Of a stretch of DNA of 64,000 nucleotides, positions 33,644-43,745 are shown in pieces. The notes beneath the pieces were generated by a model. That model saw only the letters and a program-made list of their open reading frames with translations, searched no databases and was not told the origin of the DNA. The position numbers and the translations under genes were made by a program. How positions within the stretch are numbered: position 1 is the stretch's first letter; every line of letters starts with the position of its first letter. This DNA is from Hymenobacter gummosus (lineage in GTDB: Bacteria; Bacteroidota; Bacteroidia; Cytophagales; Hymenobacteraceae): NCBI RefSeq assembly GCF_003970915.1, contig NZ_RXOF01000004.1:372001-436000 (forward strand). The letters run 5' to 3'.

Positions 33644-33821
33644 GGGCGCAGGTAGGAAACGGCCCGCCCGGGCCCGGTCGCGCGGACCGGCCCGATGGGC
33701 ACTGTGCATCAACCAAGCGGCAACCGGCGGTATACGCACCAAACCGGCGCCCCAGCCCACCGCGCACGAAAAAGCCCGCCGCTTTTCAGCTACGGGCTTC
33801 TTTGGGTTGAGGCTTCCAGCC

Positions 33822-33933
33822 CGTCATGTCGAGCTTGCCGAGACATCTCGCCGGATAGTATTCTGCTCGTTGAACGATTAATTTACTACCTGCCGTCAGC
33901 ACGCGAGATGTCTCGACTTCGCTCGACATGACG
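33822..33933. repeat. dispersed palindromic repeat, CGTCATGTCGAGC family, inverted pair
   Basis: Arms 33822-33851 and 33894-33933 are inverted copies sharing CGTCATGTCGAGC and GAGACATCTCGC. The element lies between the end of the SulP-carbonic anhydrase gene and the start of the DUF72 gene, both on the minus strand, and may terminate the former. Confidence 0.8.
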
Positions 33934-33967
33934 CCCTGAGTGTATGGCGGATGCTTCTAGCGGTGCC

Positions 33968-36346
<2,379 letters not shown>

Positions 36347-36567
36347 CGGGTTGGGGGAAAGGCGTAGGGGTAGCTGCGCGGCATCCAGAAGGATGTCGCC
36401 AGCACTGGCGGAGCGGGGAGGTAAAAGCAGCCGGGTGCCCCTGCAAGGGGGGCCAACTGGTGGAGGTCCGGCGGTTCTGCTACCGGATTGAAGGCACGGC
36501 GTCCGGGCCTTCGCCCGCGACAACCTCAACTCAATCCAACTTTGTTTCGCAGCAAGTCCTACCAATC

Positions 36568-36575
36568 CAAAGGTA
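36568..36575 (-). promoter_or_regulatory. candidate -7 promoter box (TACCTTTG)
   Basis: This perfect TAnnTTTG match on the minus strand sits at the edge of the AT-rich block, 221 nt upstream of the SulP-carbonic anhydrase ATG. It implies a long untranslated leader. Confidence 0.45.
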
Positions 36576-36791
36576 CGCGCGTTTAAGCCTTTAGTAATTA
36601 ATACGTAGTTAAAAATCAGTTATAATAGCATTAAAACGATATTATAGCGAAATTAAAGAGAGAAATACGCATGATTAAAATAGCTTTTAATCTCACAAAC
36701 CACCTTTCCATACCATACTTACCACGTTAATTAAATTAGTTTAATACCATTTTAACACATACCCAGCTTTTCATTCATCCCCGCAGGCAAA

Positions 36792-36829
36792 CGCGCTTTC
36801 CCCGGCTGTGTGGTGCCGGGAAAAGCGCG
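36792..36829 (-). terminator. hairpin terminator after arsM-like gene
   Basis: Arms 36792-36806 and 36815-36829 form a 15-bp stem with one G-U pair and an 8-nt loop. It lies 26 nt past the stop of the methyltransferase and is followed on the minus strand by T-containing sequence. Confidence 0.75.
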
Positions 36830-36855
36830 CGACATAGCTGCTGCTTTTCAGCCTA

Positions 36856-37902
36856 TTAGCAGCCGCAGGCGGCAGCGGCCGTGCCGGGGGCCCCGGCGGC
36901 GGGAGCGGGCCCGCAGGGAAACAGCCCGAAGTGCCGCTCCTTCTCCCCATTGATGCGGAAGTAGCGGCCGTAGCGGGTGCGGCTGAGCATGTCGGCGGTG
37001 TTGCCGCACACCAGCACCGGCCGGCCGGTTTCAAAGAAGTGGTGGTCGTCGAGGGTGAAGCCGTGGGGCGCGTCGGGGGCGGTGCCGAGGTAGGTGGCCA
37101 CCTGCCCGTAGTCCTCGCACTGGTCCTCCAGGTCGAGCTGGAAGGCCCGGCTGGTCATGGAGTAGAACTTGATGTTGCCCACCTGCCGCTCAATGGCGGG
37201 GTTGTCGATGCTGAGGCGGCGCTGGGCGGTGAGGCGGTAGTCGCGGAGGCCCAGGCCCAGCAGCAGGCGGCGCAAGTCCTCGATGTACAGCGCCCCGCCG
37301 AGGCATTCGCCGTAGGGCACCAGGTCGTGGCGTAGGGCTTCGGGCACGCGGCGGTCGGCAAACACGCCAGCGATGAACAGCTCGCCGCCGGGCTTGAGCA
37401 CCCGGAAAATCTCGCGGTAGGTGGCGGCTTTGTCGGTGCTCAGGTTCAGCACGCAGTTGCTCACCACCAGGTCCACGGAGTTGTCTTCCAGCCCCGCCGC
37501 GGCCAGGTCTTCGATGTAGTCGTGGCGAAACTCCACGTTGGGCTGCCGGTAGCCGAAGCGGGCGGTGTGGGCGGCCACGTGCCGCCGGGCCACGGCCAGC
37601 TGCTCCTCCGTCATATCCACCCCGATGACGTGGCCCTGCTCCCCTACCAGCTTCGAGAGCAAGTAGGCGTTGCGGCCCGAGCCGGAGCCCAGGTCGAGCA
37701 CGGTGAGGCCCTCCACGGCAGGCGGAATGCACACGCCGCAGCCGTAGTATTTTTCCAGCACCTCGGGCTCCAGCTCGGCCAGGATGCGCTTGTAGGCGGC
37801 CGGCACATCGTCGGTGCAGCAGGCGTTGGTTTTGAGGTCTTGGTTGGTTTGCAGGGCCGAGCCGTAGTAGTCCTGCACTTGCCGTTGGATGGTCGAAGCC
37901 AT
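36856..37902 (-). CDS. arsM: arsenite S-adenosylmethionine methyltransferase (ArsM-like)
   Basis: The 348-residue protein starts MASTIQRQVQDYYGSALQTN. SAM-binding motif I is VLDLGSGSGRNAYLLSKLVG, followed by VIGVDMTEEQLAVARRH. Conserved ArsM cysteines are present: TNACCTDD, VSNCVLNLSTDK and PYGECLGGALY. A terminal CGC extends a Gly/Ala/Pro tail, another possible arsenic ligand. The enzyme converts As(III) to methylated species using SAM and thiols. No other ars gene is adjacent. A TACGTTTG promoter box lies 51 nt upstream and a hairpin terminator follows. The longer open frame upstream to 37974 precedes the natural N-terminus. Confidence 0.9.
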   Translation of the reverse strand: MASTIQRQVQDYYGSALQTNQDLKTNACCTDDVPAAYKRILAELEPEVLEKYYGCGVCIPPAVEGLTVLDLGSGSGRNAYLLSKLVGEQGHVIGVDMTEEQLAVARRHVAAHTARFGYRQPNVEFRHDYIEDLAAAGLEDNSVDLVVSNCVLNLSTDKAATYREIFRVLKPGGELFIAGVFADRRVPEALRHDLVPYGECLGGALYIEDLRRLLLGLGLRDYRLTAQRRLSIDNPAIERQVGNIKFYSMTSRAFQLDLEDQCEDYGQVATYLGTAPDAPHGFTLDDHHFFETGRPVLVCGNTADMLSRTRYGRYFRINGEKERHFGLFPCGPAPAAGAPGTAAAACGC

Positions 37903-37953
37903 TGACGGGGGATAGAAGCGGTGAAAAAGCGGCCGGCAGCCGGCCCGCCCAGA

Positions 37954-37961
37954 CAAACGTA
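37954..37961 (-). promoter_or_regulatory. candidate -7 promoter box (TACGTTTG)
   Basis: This perfect TAnnTTTG match on the minus strand lies 51 nt upstream of the arsM-like ATG, in the divergent gap with the phosphofructokinase gene. Confidence 0.5.
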
Positions 37962-38112
37962 ACCAATCGGCCACCGGCCTTGTTGCCCCGAAAATTCTGC
38001 TGCTGCCGGCTCCTGCGGCCCGCCGGCGCTACCGGGGCATAACCCGCTGCCGCCCGGGGCAGTACATTGCCAGCGTTGTTCCGCCGGAAGCCCCGGCCTT
38101 TTCCTTTTGCTG

Positions 38113-39069
38113 ATGAAGCGTATCGTCACCCTGACCCTGAACCCCACCGTGGACAAAAGCACCACCGTGGACAAGATTGTGCCCGACCAGAAGCTGCGCT
38201 GCGAGATGCCCAAGTTTGAGCCCGGCGGCGGGGGCATCAACGTGTCGCGGGCCCTCAAGCGCCTCGGCTCCGCGTCGGTGGCGGTGTTTCCGGCGGGCGG
38301 GGCCACCGGTGCCCGGCTGCAGGAGCTGCTGGCGGCCGAAGCCGTGGAGCAGCTGCCCGTGCCCGCCGCCGGCTGGACGCGCGAAAACTTCATCGTGGTC
38401 GATTCGTCCTGCTCGCAGCAGTACCGCTTCGGCATGCCCGGCACCCCGCTCTCGGGCGAGGAGCAGCAGCAGGTGCTGGCCACGCTGCGCAGCATGTCGC
38501 CCGCGCCCGATTACCTGGTCATCAGCGGCAGCCTGCCCCCCGGCGTCGAGCCCGACTTCCTGGTTGACATCGTGCAGCTGGCCCACGCCACCGGTACCAA
38601 GGTGGTGGCCGATACCTCGGGCCCGGCCCTACAGCGCGTCATCGAGGCCGGCGTGCACCTGATCAAGCCCAACCTGGGCGAGCTAAGCAAGCTGGCCGGC
38701 GTGGAGGAGCTGGACAGCGCCGCCCTGGCCGCCGCCGCGCAGGGCCTCATCGGCCAGGGCCGCTGCGACATCGTAGTGGCTTCGCTCGGGCCACAGGGCG
38801 CCTGCGTCATCACCCAGGACATGGTCGACCACATTCCGGCCCCGGCCGTGAAAAAGCGCAGCACCGTGGGCGCCGGCGACAGTATGGTGGCCGGGCTGGT
38901 GCACGCGCTGGCGCAGGGGCAGCCGGTGCGCGAGGCCGCCCGCCTGGGCGTGGCCTGCGGCACGGCCGCTACCATGAACCCCGGCACCGAGCTGTTCCGC
39001 AAGGCCGACGTGGACAAGCTCTACGAGTGGCTGATTCAGACCATGCCCGCCGACCGCGCCGCCGCCTGA
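38113..39069 (+). CDS. pfkB: 6-phosphofructokinase, PfkB/1-phosphofructokinase type
   Basis: The 318-residue ribokinase-family sugar kinase starts MKRIVTLTLNPTVDKSTTVD. Signature 1 is FEPGGGGINVSRALKRLG, and signature 2 holds the catalytic base D256 in STVGAGDSMVAGLVHAL. KPNLGELSKLAG and VVASLGPQGACVI are typical of E. coli Pfk-2 relatives. It phosphorylates fructose 6-phosphate (Pfk-2 branch) in glycolysis; a tagatose-6-phosphate or fructose-1-phosphate specificity cannot be excluded. The ATG at 38113 is preferred over the TTG six bases earlier. It is transcribed divergently from arsM with no obvious partner. Confidence 0.88.
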   Translation: MKRIVTLTLNPTVDKSTTVDKIVPDQKLRCEMPKFEPGGGGINVSRALKRLGSASVAVFPAGGATGARLQELLAAEAVEQLPVPAAGWTRENFIVVDSSCSQQYRFGMPGTPLSGEEQQQVLATLRSMSPAPDYLVISGSLPPGVEPDFLVDIVQLAHATGTKVVADTSGPALQRVIEAGVHLIKPNLGELSKLAGVEELDSAALAAAAQGLIGQGRCDIVVASLGPQGACVITQDMVDHIPAPAVKKRSTVGAGDSMVAGLVHALAQGQPVREAARLGVACGTAATMNPGTELFRKADVDKLYEWLIQTMPADRAAA

Positions 39070-39088
39070 TTGCCTTCGAATGAAACGC

Positions 39089-39122
39089 GCGCCGCCCGGC
39101 AGCTATGGCTACCGGGCGGCGC
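39089..39122 (+). terminator. hairpin after phosphofructokinase gene
   Basis: A perfect 11-bp GC-rich stem (39089-39099 with 39112-39122) has a 12-nt loop and a short T tail (GGCTGTTT). It lies between the convergent pfkB and the 46-residue gene. Confidence 0.7.
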
Positions 39123-39145
39123 GGCTGTTTCCGGCGCTGCCGACC

Positions 39146-39286
39146 TCAGTGGGCCGGAATGACGCCCGTCAGGCGCAGCACCCAGCCGAGCAGGTAGAAC
39201 ACGCCCAGCATCAGCAGAATAGCCCACCACGGCATGCCGCCGCGCAGGCCTCCGAATCCCTGGATTCGCTTGGGTTTGGTTTCCAT
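39146..39286 (-). CDS. 46-residue single-pass membrane peptide
   Basis: This short frame starts METKPKRIQGFGGLRGGMPW and continues with one hydrophobic helix (WAILLMLGVFYLLGWVLRL) and the end TGVIPAH. A charged cytoplasmic N-terminus followed by one TM segment is typical of small regulatory or structural membrane peptides. The gene is preceded on its strand by an AT-rich region (39300-39365) that looks promoter-like, and it ends at a hairpin shared with pfkB. No family is recognised. The clean composition and the GGMPWW motif argue against chance. Confidence 0.6.
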   Translation of the reverse strand: METKPKRIQGFGGLRGGMPWWAILLMLGVFYLLGWVLRLTGVIPAH

Positions 39287-39439
39287 AATAGAAGGTCCGG
39301 ATGAAGGTTAGACCTAGATAATATACTATAATATATTCGTATTTTCTATATATACCTTTCACCAATTGCCTGATTCTGACTACCCCGACGGGTTGCAGGG
39401 CCAGTAGGGCGCCCAACAAGGCCGTTTTCAGCGCCGGCC

Positions 39440-41443
39440 TCAGCGCAGCAGCTCAAACCAGCCCTTAAACGTGCGCCCGTCGGGCACCTGCAGCAGGTAG
39501 TAGTAGATGCCCGCGGGCTGGGCGTCGCCGCGCCAGTCGTTGCGGTAGTCGGCCGTTTGGTACAGCTCGCGGCCCCAGCGCGAGTAGATGCGCAGGCGGC
39601 TGCCGGGGTGGTACTCCAGGTGCTCCACCACGAAGGCGTCGTTCAGCCCGTCGCCGTTCGGGGTAATGACGTTGTAAAACGCCAGGCAGGCTTGGTCGGG
39701 ACTGATAAGCAGCTGGCCGGGACAACTGCCGCCCGCCACGTCAAGCACGCGCAGGGTGGCGGTGCGGCCGTTGGGCACGTTCACCTGCACCTCCGCCGTG
39801 CCCTGTCCGCTCACCACGCTGCCCCCGTTGTCGATGCTCCACTGGTAGTTGCTGCCGGGCTGGGCGGGCACGCTGAAGCGCATGCCGCGGCCGGCCTGCG
39901 GGCAGTACACCGCCGCCCCGCTGATGGGCAGGCCGGGCGTGAGCGTCACCGGCTGCGTGACCGAGTCGGTGGGGCAGCCCAGGGCCGAGAGGCCGTAGGC
40001 CGTCAGCCGCCCGCTGGGCCCAGCGCCCCACTCCACCTGCACCGCCGCCCCGTTGGTGGGCCCGATGATGCGCCCGCCCCGGATGCGCCACCCGTAGCTC
40101 GGCGAGCTTGGCCCCTGGGTTTCGTAGCGGCCGGTAAGGTAGCCGCAGCCGCTGCTGGGGCCGCTCAGGCCGGTGGGGCCCGCCGCCCGCGTCACCCGAA
40201 TCTGGAATATCTCGGCCACGTTGCGGCCGCCGCAGCTATTGTTCTGCGCCAGGACCACCACGTCGTAGGGAGCGGGGCGGGCCGTGCCGCAGCCCGCCCG
40301 GAAGCGGAAACGGCCGCTCACGGTGCCGGTACCACTCACCGTCACCGCGCCCACCGTGCCGGCGTTTGGGGTACCGGTGCTGTTGTTGAAGGCGGCATCG
40401 AAGGGGCCGGGACCATCGAGCAGGATGCTGCTCACGCGCAGGGTCAACGGCTGGCCCGGCAGCTGGGCGGTAATGTCGAAGCCCACGTCCTGTCCTTCCT
40501 CAATGGTGTAGCTGCGGGTAGCCAGGGTGGCAGCCGTCAGCGAGGGGGCGCGGGTGGAAGTCAGGCCGCAGGGCCGCACCACCAGCTGCATATCGCGCCG
40601 GATGGTGTTCAGCAGCACTTCCTGCCCGCCAATGGTGCGGTACTCGCGCACGTCGACGGCCACCACGTAGCGGCCGGCCTGGGTGGCGAAGTAGCTGGCC
40701 AGGCCCGTGGCCGGATTGATAGCCGTGTAGCCGGCCGGCCCGAAGGGCTGCTGCACGCTGAAGCCGGTGTTGTAGTTCACGGAGCCCATACCGGCGCCGG
40801 TGCCCCCGCTGTAGGGCGTGCCGAAGCTGTATTCCAGCCTATCCCCGTCGGCATCGTAGGCGTTGTTGAGGATGAAGGTGGTATCGTTCTGGCAAATCAG
40901 GGCCACGGCCATGTCCGAAAACACCGGCGCCGTGTTGACGATGGGCATGGGCGGCAGGTGCACCGACAAGCCCATGGCCGTAGAGCCGGCGCTGAACAGG
41001 TTGGTAATGTCGATGTTGCGGGCCGATTCGGAATAAACCAGCACGTAGCCGCTGGTCGAGGCCGGCACGTACAAATCGGCCGAGTAATTGGCCACCGTCA
41101 CGCGCGGAAACACCAGGGAGCAGCCGGACGGCTGCAGCGGGCTCATTTCATAGAAGCTGTTGCGCGTGACGGTCAGCCACCGCTGGGAGCCGCGCACCGG
41201 GTCCTTGTCGACGACGCTGAACATGAGGGTGGGCCGACCATCGGGCGCCACCGAGTTGGGCTCCTTGCTGAAGTACACCGTGGCCGTAATCAGGTAGTGG
41301 TAGGGCGCGTTGGCCGGGCCGTTATTGCCCAGGTACTGGTAGCTCATTTCGCCGCCCACCAGGTGCGTGGCCGCGGCGGGCCGCACCAGCAACAGCAGCA
41401 GGCTCAGCCAGCCAATAAAACAGTAGGAATAGCGGTGCAGCAT
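39440..41443 (-). CDS. large secreted protein with gliding-motility-associated C-terminal domain (CHU_C, type IX type B)
   Basis: The 667-residue protein has a signal peptide ending RPAAATH, after which HLVGGEMSYQYLGNN resembles the N-terminus of many Bacteroidota adhesin-like proteins. Internal segments are beta-sandwich/PKD-like (GCPTDSVTQPVTLTPGLPIS, SNYQWSIDNGGSVVSGQGTA). The C-terminal about 85 residues carry the CHU_C signature: NVITPNGDGLNDAFVVE, LRIYSRWGRELYQ and YYYLLQVPDGRTFKGWFEL. This signals type IX export and surface attachment. A run of 11 C residues lies 5 nt upstream of the ATG (41448-41458), which could make expression variable. Confidence 0.9.
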   Translation of the reverse strand: MLHRYSYCFIGWLSLLLLLVRPAAATHLVGGEMSYQYLGNNGPANAPYHYLITATVYFSKEPNSVAPDGRPTLMFSVVDKDPVRGSQRWLTVTRNSFYEMSPLQPSGCSLVFPRVTVANYSADLYVPASTSGYVLVYSESARNIDITNLFSAGSTAMGLSVHLPPMPIVNTAPVFSDMAVALICQNDTTFILNNAYDADGDRLEYSFGTPYSGGTGAGMGSVNYNTGFSVQQPFGPAGYTAINPATGLASYFATQAGRYVVAVDVREYRTIGGQEVLLNTIRRDMQLVVRPCGLTSTRAPSLTAATLATRSYTIEEGQDVGFDITAQLPGQPLTLRVSSILLDGPGPFDAAFNNSTGTPNAGTVGAVTVSGTGTVSGRFRFRAGCGTARPAPYDVVVLAQNNSCGGRNVAEIFQIRVTRAAGPTGLSGPSSGCGYLTGRYETQGPSSPSYGWRIRGGRIIGPTNGAAVQVEWGAGPSGRLTAYGLSALGCPTDSVTQPVTLTPGLPISGAAVYCPQAGRGMRFSVPAQPGSNYQWSIDNGGSVVSGQGTAEVQVNVPNGRTATLRVLDVAGGSCPGQLLISPDQACLAFYNVITPNGDGLNDAFVVEHLEYHPGSRLRIYSRWGRELYQTADYRNDWRGDAQPAGIYYYLLQVPDGRTFKGWFELLR

Positions 41444-41447
41444 ACGC

Positions 41448-41458
41448 GGGGGGGGGGG
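41448..41458 (-). promoter_or_regulatory. C11 homopolymer immediately upstream of CHU_C gene start
   Basis: On the minus strand the leader reads C11-GCGT-ATG. A homopolymer this long in the ribosome-binding region is a candidate slipped-strand switch. The sequence alone cannot show variation. Confidence 0.4.
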
Positions 41459-41603
41459 AATAAAGGGCAGCGTACCGGGCTGCCTGCTTGAAAATAAGCT
41501 TCCGACGCCAATCCGCCGCGGGTTATTTTCACCCGCCGGCGGGCCCCGGCGCCGGGCAGCCGGCTAGCAATGCTAATGACCCGATTCCCAGCGCGTACGT
41601 TGC

Positions 41604-42197
41604 TCAGCCGCCCAGCCCCCGGTAGCGCCGCTGCCACACCCGGTACCAGTGCCGGTTGGTGGGGTAGCGGCGCGTGCGGCCCGCGTTGTTGACGACCAGG
41701 GCCACGGCCAGCAGCAGCAGCACGCCCGTCAGCACCGGCATGAGCACGTACCAGTAGCCCAGGGCCTTGAGCGCCGGGGAGCCGATAACGGCAATCAGCG
41801 CGGTGGCGCCGCCGGGCGGGTGCAGGGTTTTGGTTATCTGCATCGTCACGATGGACAAGGACACGGCCAGCGCCGCCGCCAGCCACAGCTCCCCGCCCAC
41901 CAGCCGCTGCACCGTCACGCCCACGCAGGCGCTCAGCACGTGGCCGCCGAGCAGGTTGCGCGGCTGAGCCAGCGGGCTGTTGATGTGCCCGTAAATCAGC
42001 ACCGAGGAGGCCCCGAACGAGCCCACCAGCAGCAGGGTATCGGCCGGGCCCAGCAGGTAGCGGTTGAGCAACCCGATGAGGGCAATGCCCACGAACGAGC
42101 CCAGAAACGTCCAGCAATGCTCCCGGTAATCAAACAGCGTTTCCCGGTAGATAATCAGCCGCGCCCGCCGCGCGGGGCCCCGCAGTCTTCTTCGCAT
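41604..42197 (-). CDS. HPP family membrane protein
   Basis: The 197-residue integral membrane protein has four or five TM segments (HCWTFLGSFVGIALIGLLNR, LLVGSFGASSVLIYG, HVLSACVGVTVQRLV, LMPVLTGVLLLLAVALVV). The family name motif appears as TKTLHPPGGATALIAVIGSP. Plant chloroplast HPP proteins transport nitrite, and bacterial members are assumed to be related transporters; the substrate here is unknown. The basic N-terminus (MRRRLRGPARRARLI) is consistent with positive-inside topology. A TACCTTTG box lies 40 nt upstream. Confidence 0.9.
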   Translation of the reverse strand: MRRRLRGPARRARLIIYRETLFDYREHCWTFLGSFVGIALIGLLNRYLLGPADTLLLVGSFGASSVLIYGHINSPLAQPRNLLGGHVLSACVGVTVQRLVGGELWLAAALAVSLSIVTMQITKTLHPPGGATALIAVIGSPALKALGYWYVLMPVLTGVLLLLAVALVVNNAGRTRRYPTNRHWYRVWQRRYRGLGG

Positions 42198-42237
42198 AAT
42201 CCGGTGGCGGAAGGGCCCGCCGTGGTTCCTCCGAACG

Positions 42238-42245
42238 CAAAGGTA
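42238..42245 (-). promoter_or_regulatory. candidate -7 promoter box (TACCTTTG)
   Basis: This perfect TAnnTTTG match on the minus strand lies 40 nt upstream of the HPP gene start, the distance seen for several other genes in this window. Confidence 0.5.
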
Positions 42246-42330
42246 GCCCTGCCTTGCCGTTGTGGCGGCCCTTATTCAACGGGACCGGCCCCAAGTGGTG
42301 GCGCTGCTCCGCCAGCCCGCTCCCCTACCT

Positions 42331-42364
42331 CGACCACACAGCCAGGCGCCTGGCTGTGTGGTCG
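42331..42364. repeat. 34-bp perfect palindrome
   Basis: The left half CGACCACACAGCCAGGC (42331-42347) is followed directly by its exact inverse (42348-42364). There is no T tract, so it does not look like an ordinary terminator. It lies upstream of the metallo-beta-lactamase and overlaps the start of a possible small membrane gene. Confidence 0.8.
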
Positions 42365-42492
42365 GCTGGTACTCGCTTAGCGGGGTGCGTAATTACCTGC
42401 CCATCTTTCTGGCGGCCACGGCTGGCTGTACCCTGCTCGTCTTCGTGTTGCGCTGCGCCTACGCGCTGCTCCGGGCCGCCGGCCGCCGGTAG
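42358..42492 (+). CDS. possible 44-residue membrane peptide
   Basis: From GTG 42358 the frame reads VVGWYSLSGVRNYLPIF then a hydrophobic helix (LAATAGCTLLVFVLRCAYAL) and a basic end (LRAAGRR). It ends 31 nt before the metallo-beta-lactamase start, so it could be the first gene of a small operon. The start is uncertain, and the upstream part of the frame (from 42262) does not look coding. No homologue is recognised; chance is a real alternative. Confidence 0.3.
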   Translation: MVGWYSLSGVRNYLPIFLAATAGCTLLVFVLRCAYALLRAAGRR

Positions 42493-42523
42493 CCCCTGCT
42501 CCGATTTTCCCCTTATTGCGCCC

Positions 42524-43270
42524 ATGAAAACCCTGCTTGCCCTGCTCCTCTGCGCCGTACTGGCCGGCCCGGCCACGGCCCAAACCGCCGCTTACCCGGC
42601 CAAAACGGTGTACCAATCGGCCGCGCTGACGATTACGCAGGTTTCCCCCAATGCCTTCGTGCACACGTCCTTTCTGCAAACCGATTCGTTTGGCAAGGTG
42701 GCCTGCAACGGCCTCATCGTCCGCAGCCGGCGCGAGGCCGTCATCTTCGATACGCCGGCCACCGAAAGCGACTCCCGGGAGCTGCTGGCCTGGCTCCGCA
42801 AGGAGTTGCGCTGCCGGGTCAAGGCCGTCATCCCGACGCATTTTCACGAAGACTGCGTGGGCGGCCTGCCGGAGTTCCGGCGCCAGCGCATTCCCTCCTA
42901 CGCCAGTCAGCAAACCATTGCCTACGCCCAGCAGCGCCGCGCCCCCGTGCCCGAGCGCGCCTTCACCGACAGCCTGACGCTGCGCGTCGGTACCACCAAG
43001 GTGCAGGCCACTTTCTTCGGCGAAGGCCACACCCGCGACAACGTGGTGGGCTACTTCCCGGCCGAGCAGGTGATGTTCGGCGGCTGCCTCATCAAGGAGC
43101 TGAACGCCCCCAAGGGCAACCTCGCCGACGCCAACGTGCAGGCCTGGCCCGCCACGGTGCAGCGTGTGCGCCAGCAGTACCCGCGGGTGCAGGTGGTAGT
43201 GCCCGGCCACGGCCAGGTCGGCGGCCAAAGCCTGCTCGACTACACCATCCAGCTGTTTCAGCAGCCCTAG
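42524..43270 (+). CDS. subclass B1-like metallo-beta-lactamase
   Basis: The 248-residue periplasmic enzyme has a signal peptide ending GPATAQT. The complete B1 zinc site is present: H106-F-H108-E-D110 (THFHEDCVGG), H169 (GEGHTRDN), C188 (MFGGCLIK) and H229 (VPGHGQVGG). The presence of the B1 Zn2 cysteine and the HxHxD motif makes beta-lactam hydrolysis, including carbapenems, a reasonable prediction for the family; activity is not shown by sequence. The ATG at 42524 starts the signal peptide. No mobile element is adjacent and base composition matches the flanks, so it looks like a resident chromosomal gene. Confidence 0.9.
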   Translation: MKTLLALLLCAVLAGPATAQTAAYPAKTVYQSAALTITQVSPNAFVHTSFLQTDSFGKVACNGLIVRSRREAVIFDTPATESDSRELLAWLRKELRCRVKAVIPTHFHEDCVGGLPEFRRQRIPSYASQQTIAYAQQRRAPVPERAFTDSLTLRVGTTKVQATFFGEGHTRDNVVGYFPAEQVMFGGCLIKELNAPKGNLADANVQAWPATVQRVRQQYPRVQVVVPGHGQVGGQSLLDYTIQLFQQP

Positions 43271-43409
43271 CCGCTCACCTCATTCCTGGGGTGATGGGTG
43301 TGACGTGGGTAGTTTGAATGAGCTGTTGCTACCGCCAGCGGCATCGGGTCCGATGCGGAGCAACTTTTCCCAAAGTCGGTTACGAACCACCAAGGCGGGG
43401 AACGAATCA

Positions 43410-43619
43410 CCAAATGCTTCGCCCCAGTCCTCCAAAGCTTCGCCCCAATCGTCCAAAGCCGGGTCGCACGTCCCAAAGCCCTGCCCCAGTCGTCCAAAGC
43501 TTCGCCTCCACCCGCCAAAGCTTCGCCGCGGTTGTCCAAAGCTATGTCCCAATGCGCCAAAGCTTCGCCCCGACCGTCCAAAGCTTCGCCTCGGTCGTCC
43601 AAAGCTAAGTCACACTTTT
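43410..43619. repeat. 21-bp minisatellite, ten units
   Basis: CCAAA marks the start of units at 43410, 43432, 43453, 43473, 43494, 43515, 43536, 43557, 43578 and 43599. Spacing is 21 nt except for one 22 and one 20. The consensus is close to CCAAAGCTTCGCCCCNNTCG. Frames on both strands are open across most of it, giving heptads such as PKLRxxx (plus) or LWTxGAK (minus). It occupies the gap 43271-43745 after the metallo-beta-lactamase. Confidence 0.9.
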
Positions 43620-43745
43620 TCCAGCGGTGGCGCACCAAAATATTCCCGAATATTTCTATTCTTGGGTACTGCTCTATTCTGCCCTGCGCACCCCTATTGC
43701 TCGTCGTTTGCCTCCCTTTTTTCCACCAATACCCACATTCCCAAT

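Larger units (their letters stand above)
36347..36855. other. long leader and AT-rich gap upstream of SulP-carbonic anhydrase
   Basis: This is about 500 nt without a gene. 36585-36780 is strikingly AT-rich for this genome and full of TTAAT/ATTAA runs. A minus-strand TACCTTTG box (36568-36575) would give the SulP-CA mRNA a leader of about 215 nt (36347-36560). That leader is GC-rich with several short palindromes (for example GGCCCCCCTTGCAGGGGCAC on the minus strand). No known riboswitch was recognised. A terminator for the arsM-like gene lies at 36792-36829. Confidence 0.5.

Noticed and set aside
37903-37974. Upstream extension of the arsM-like protein (MADWLRLSGRAG...)
   Set aside because: The extension is basic and precedes the natural ArsM N-terminus. 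A promoter box lies inside it at 37954-37961, so ATG 37902 is preferred.
43410-43619. Possible CRISPR array
   Set aside because: Units are 21 nt head to tail with no unique spacers and no cas genes; it is a minisatellite.
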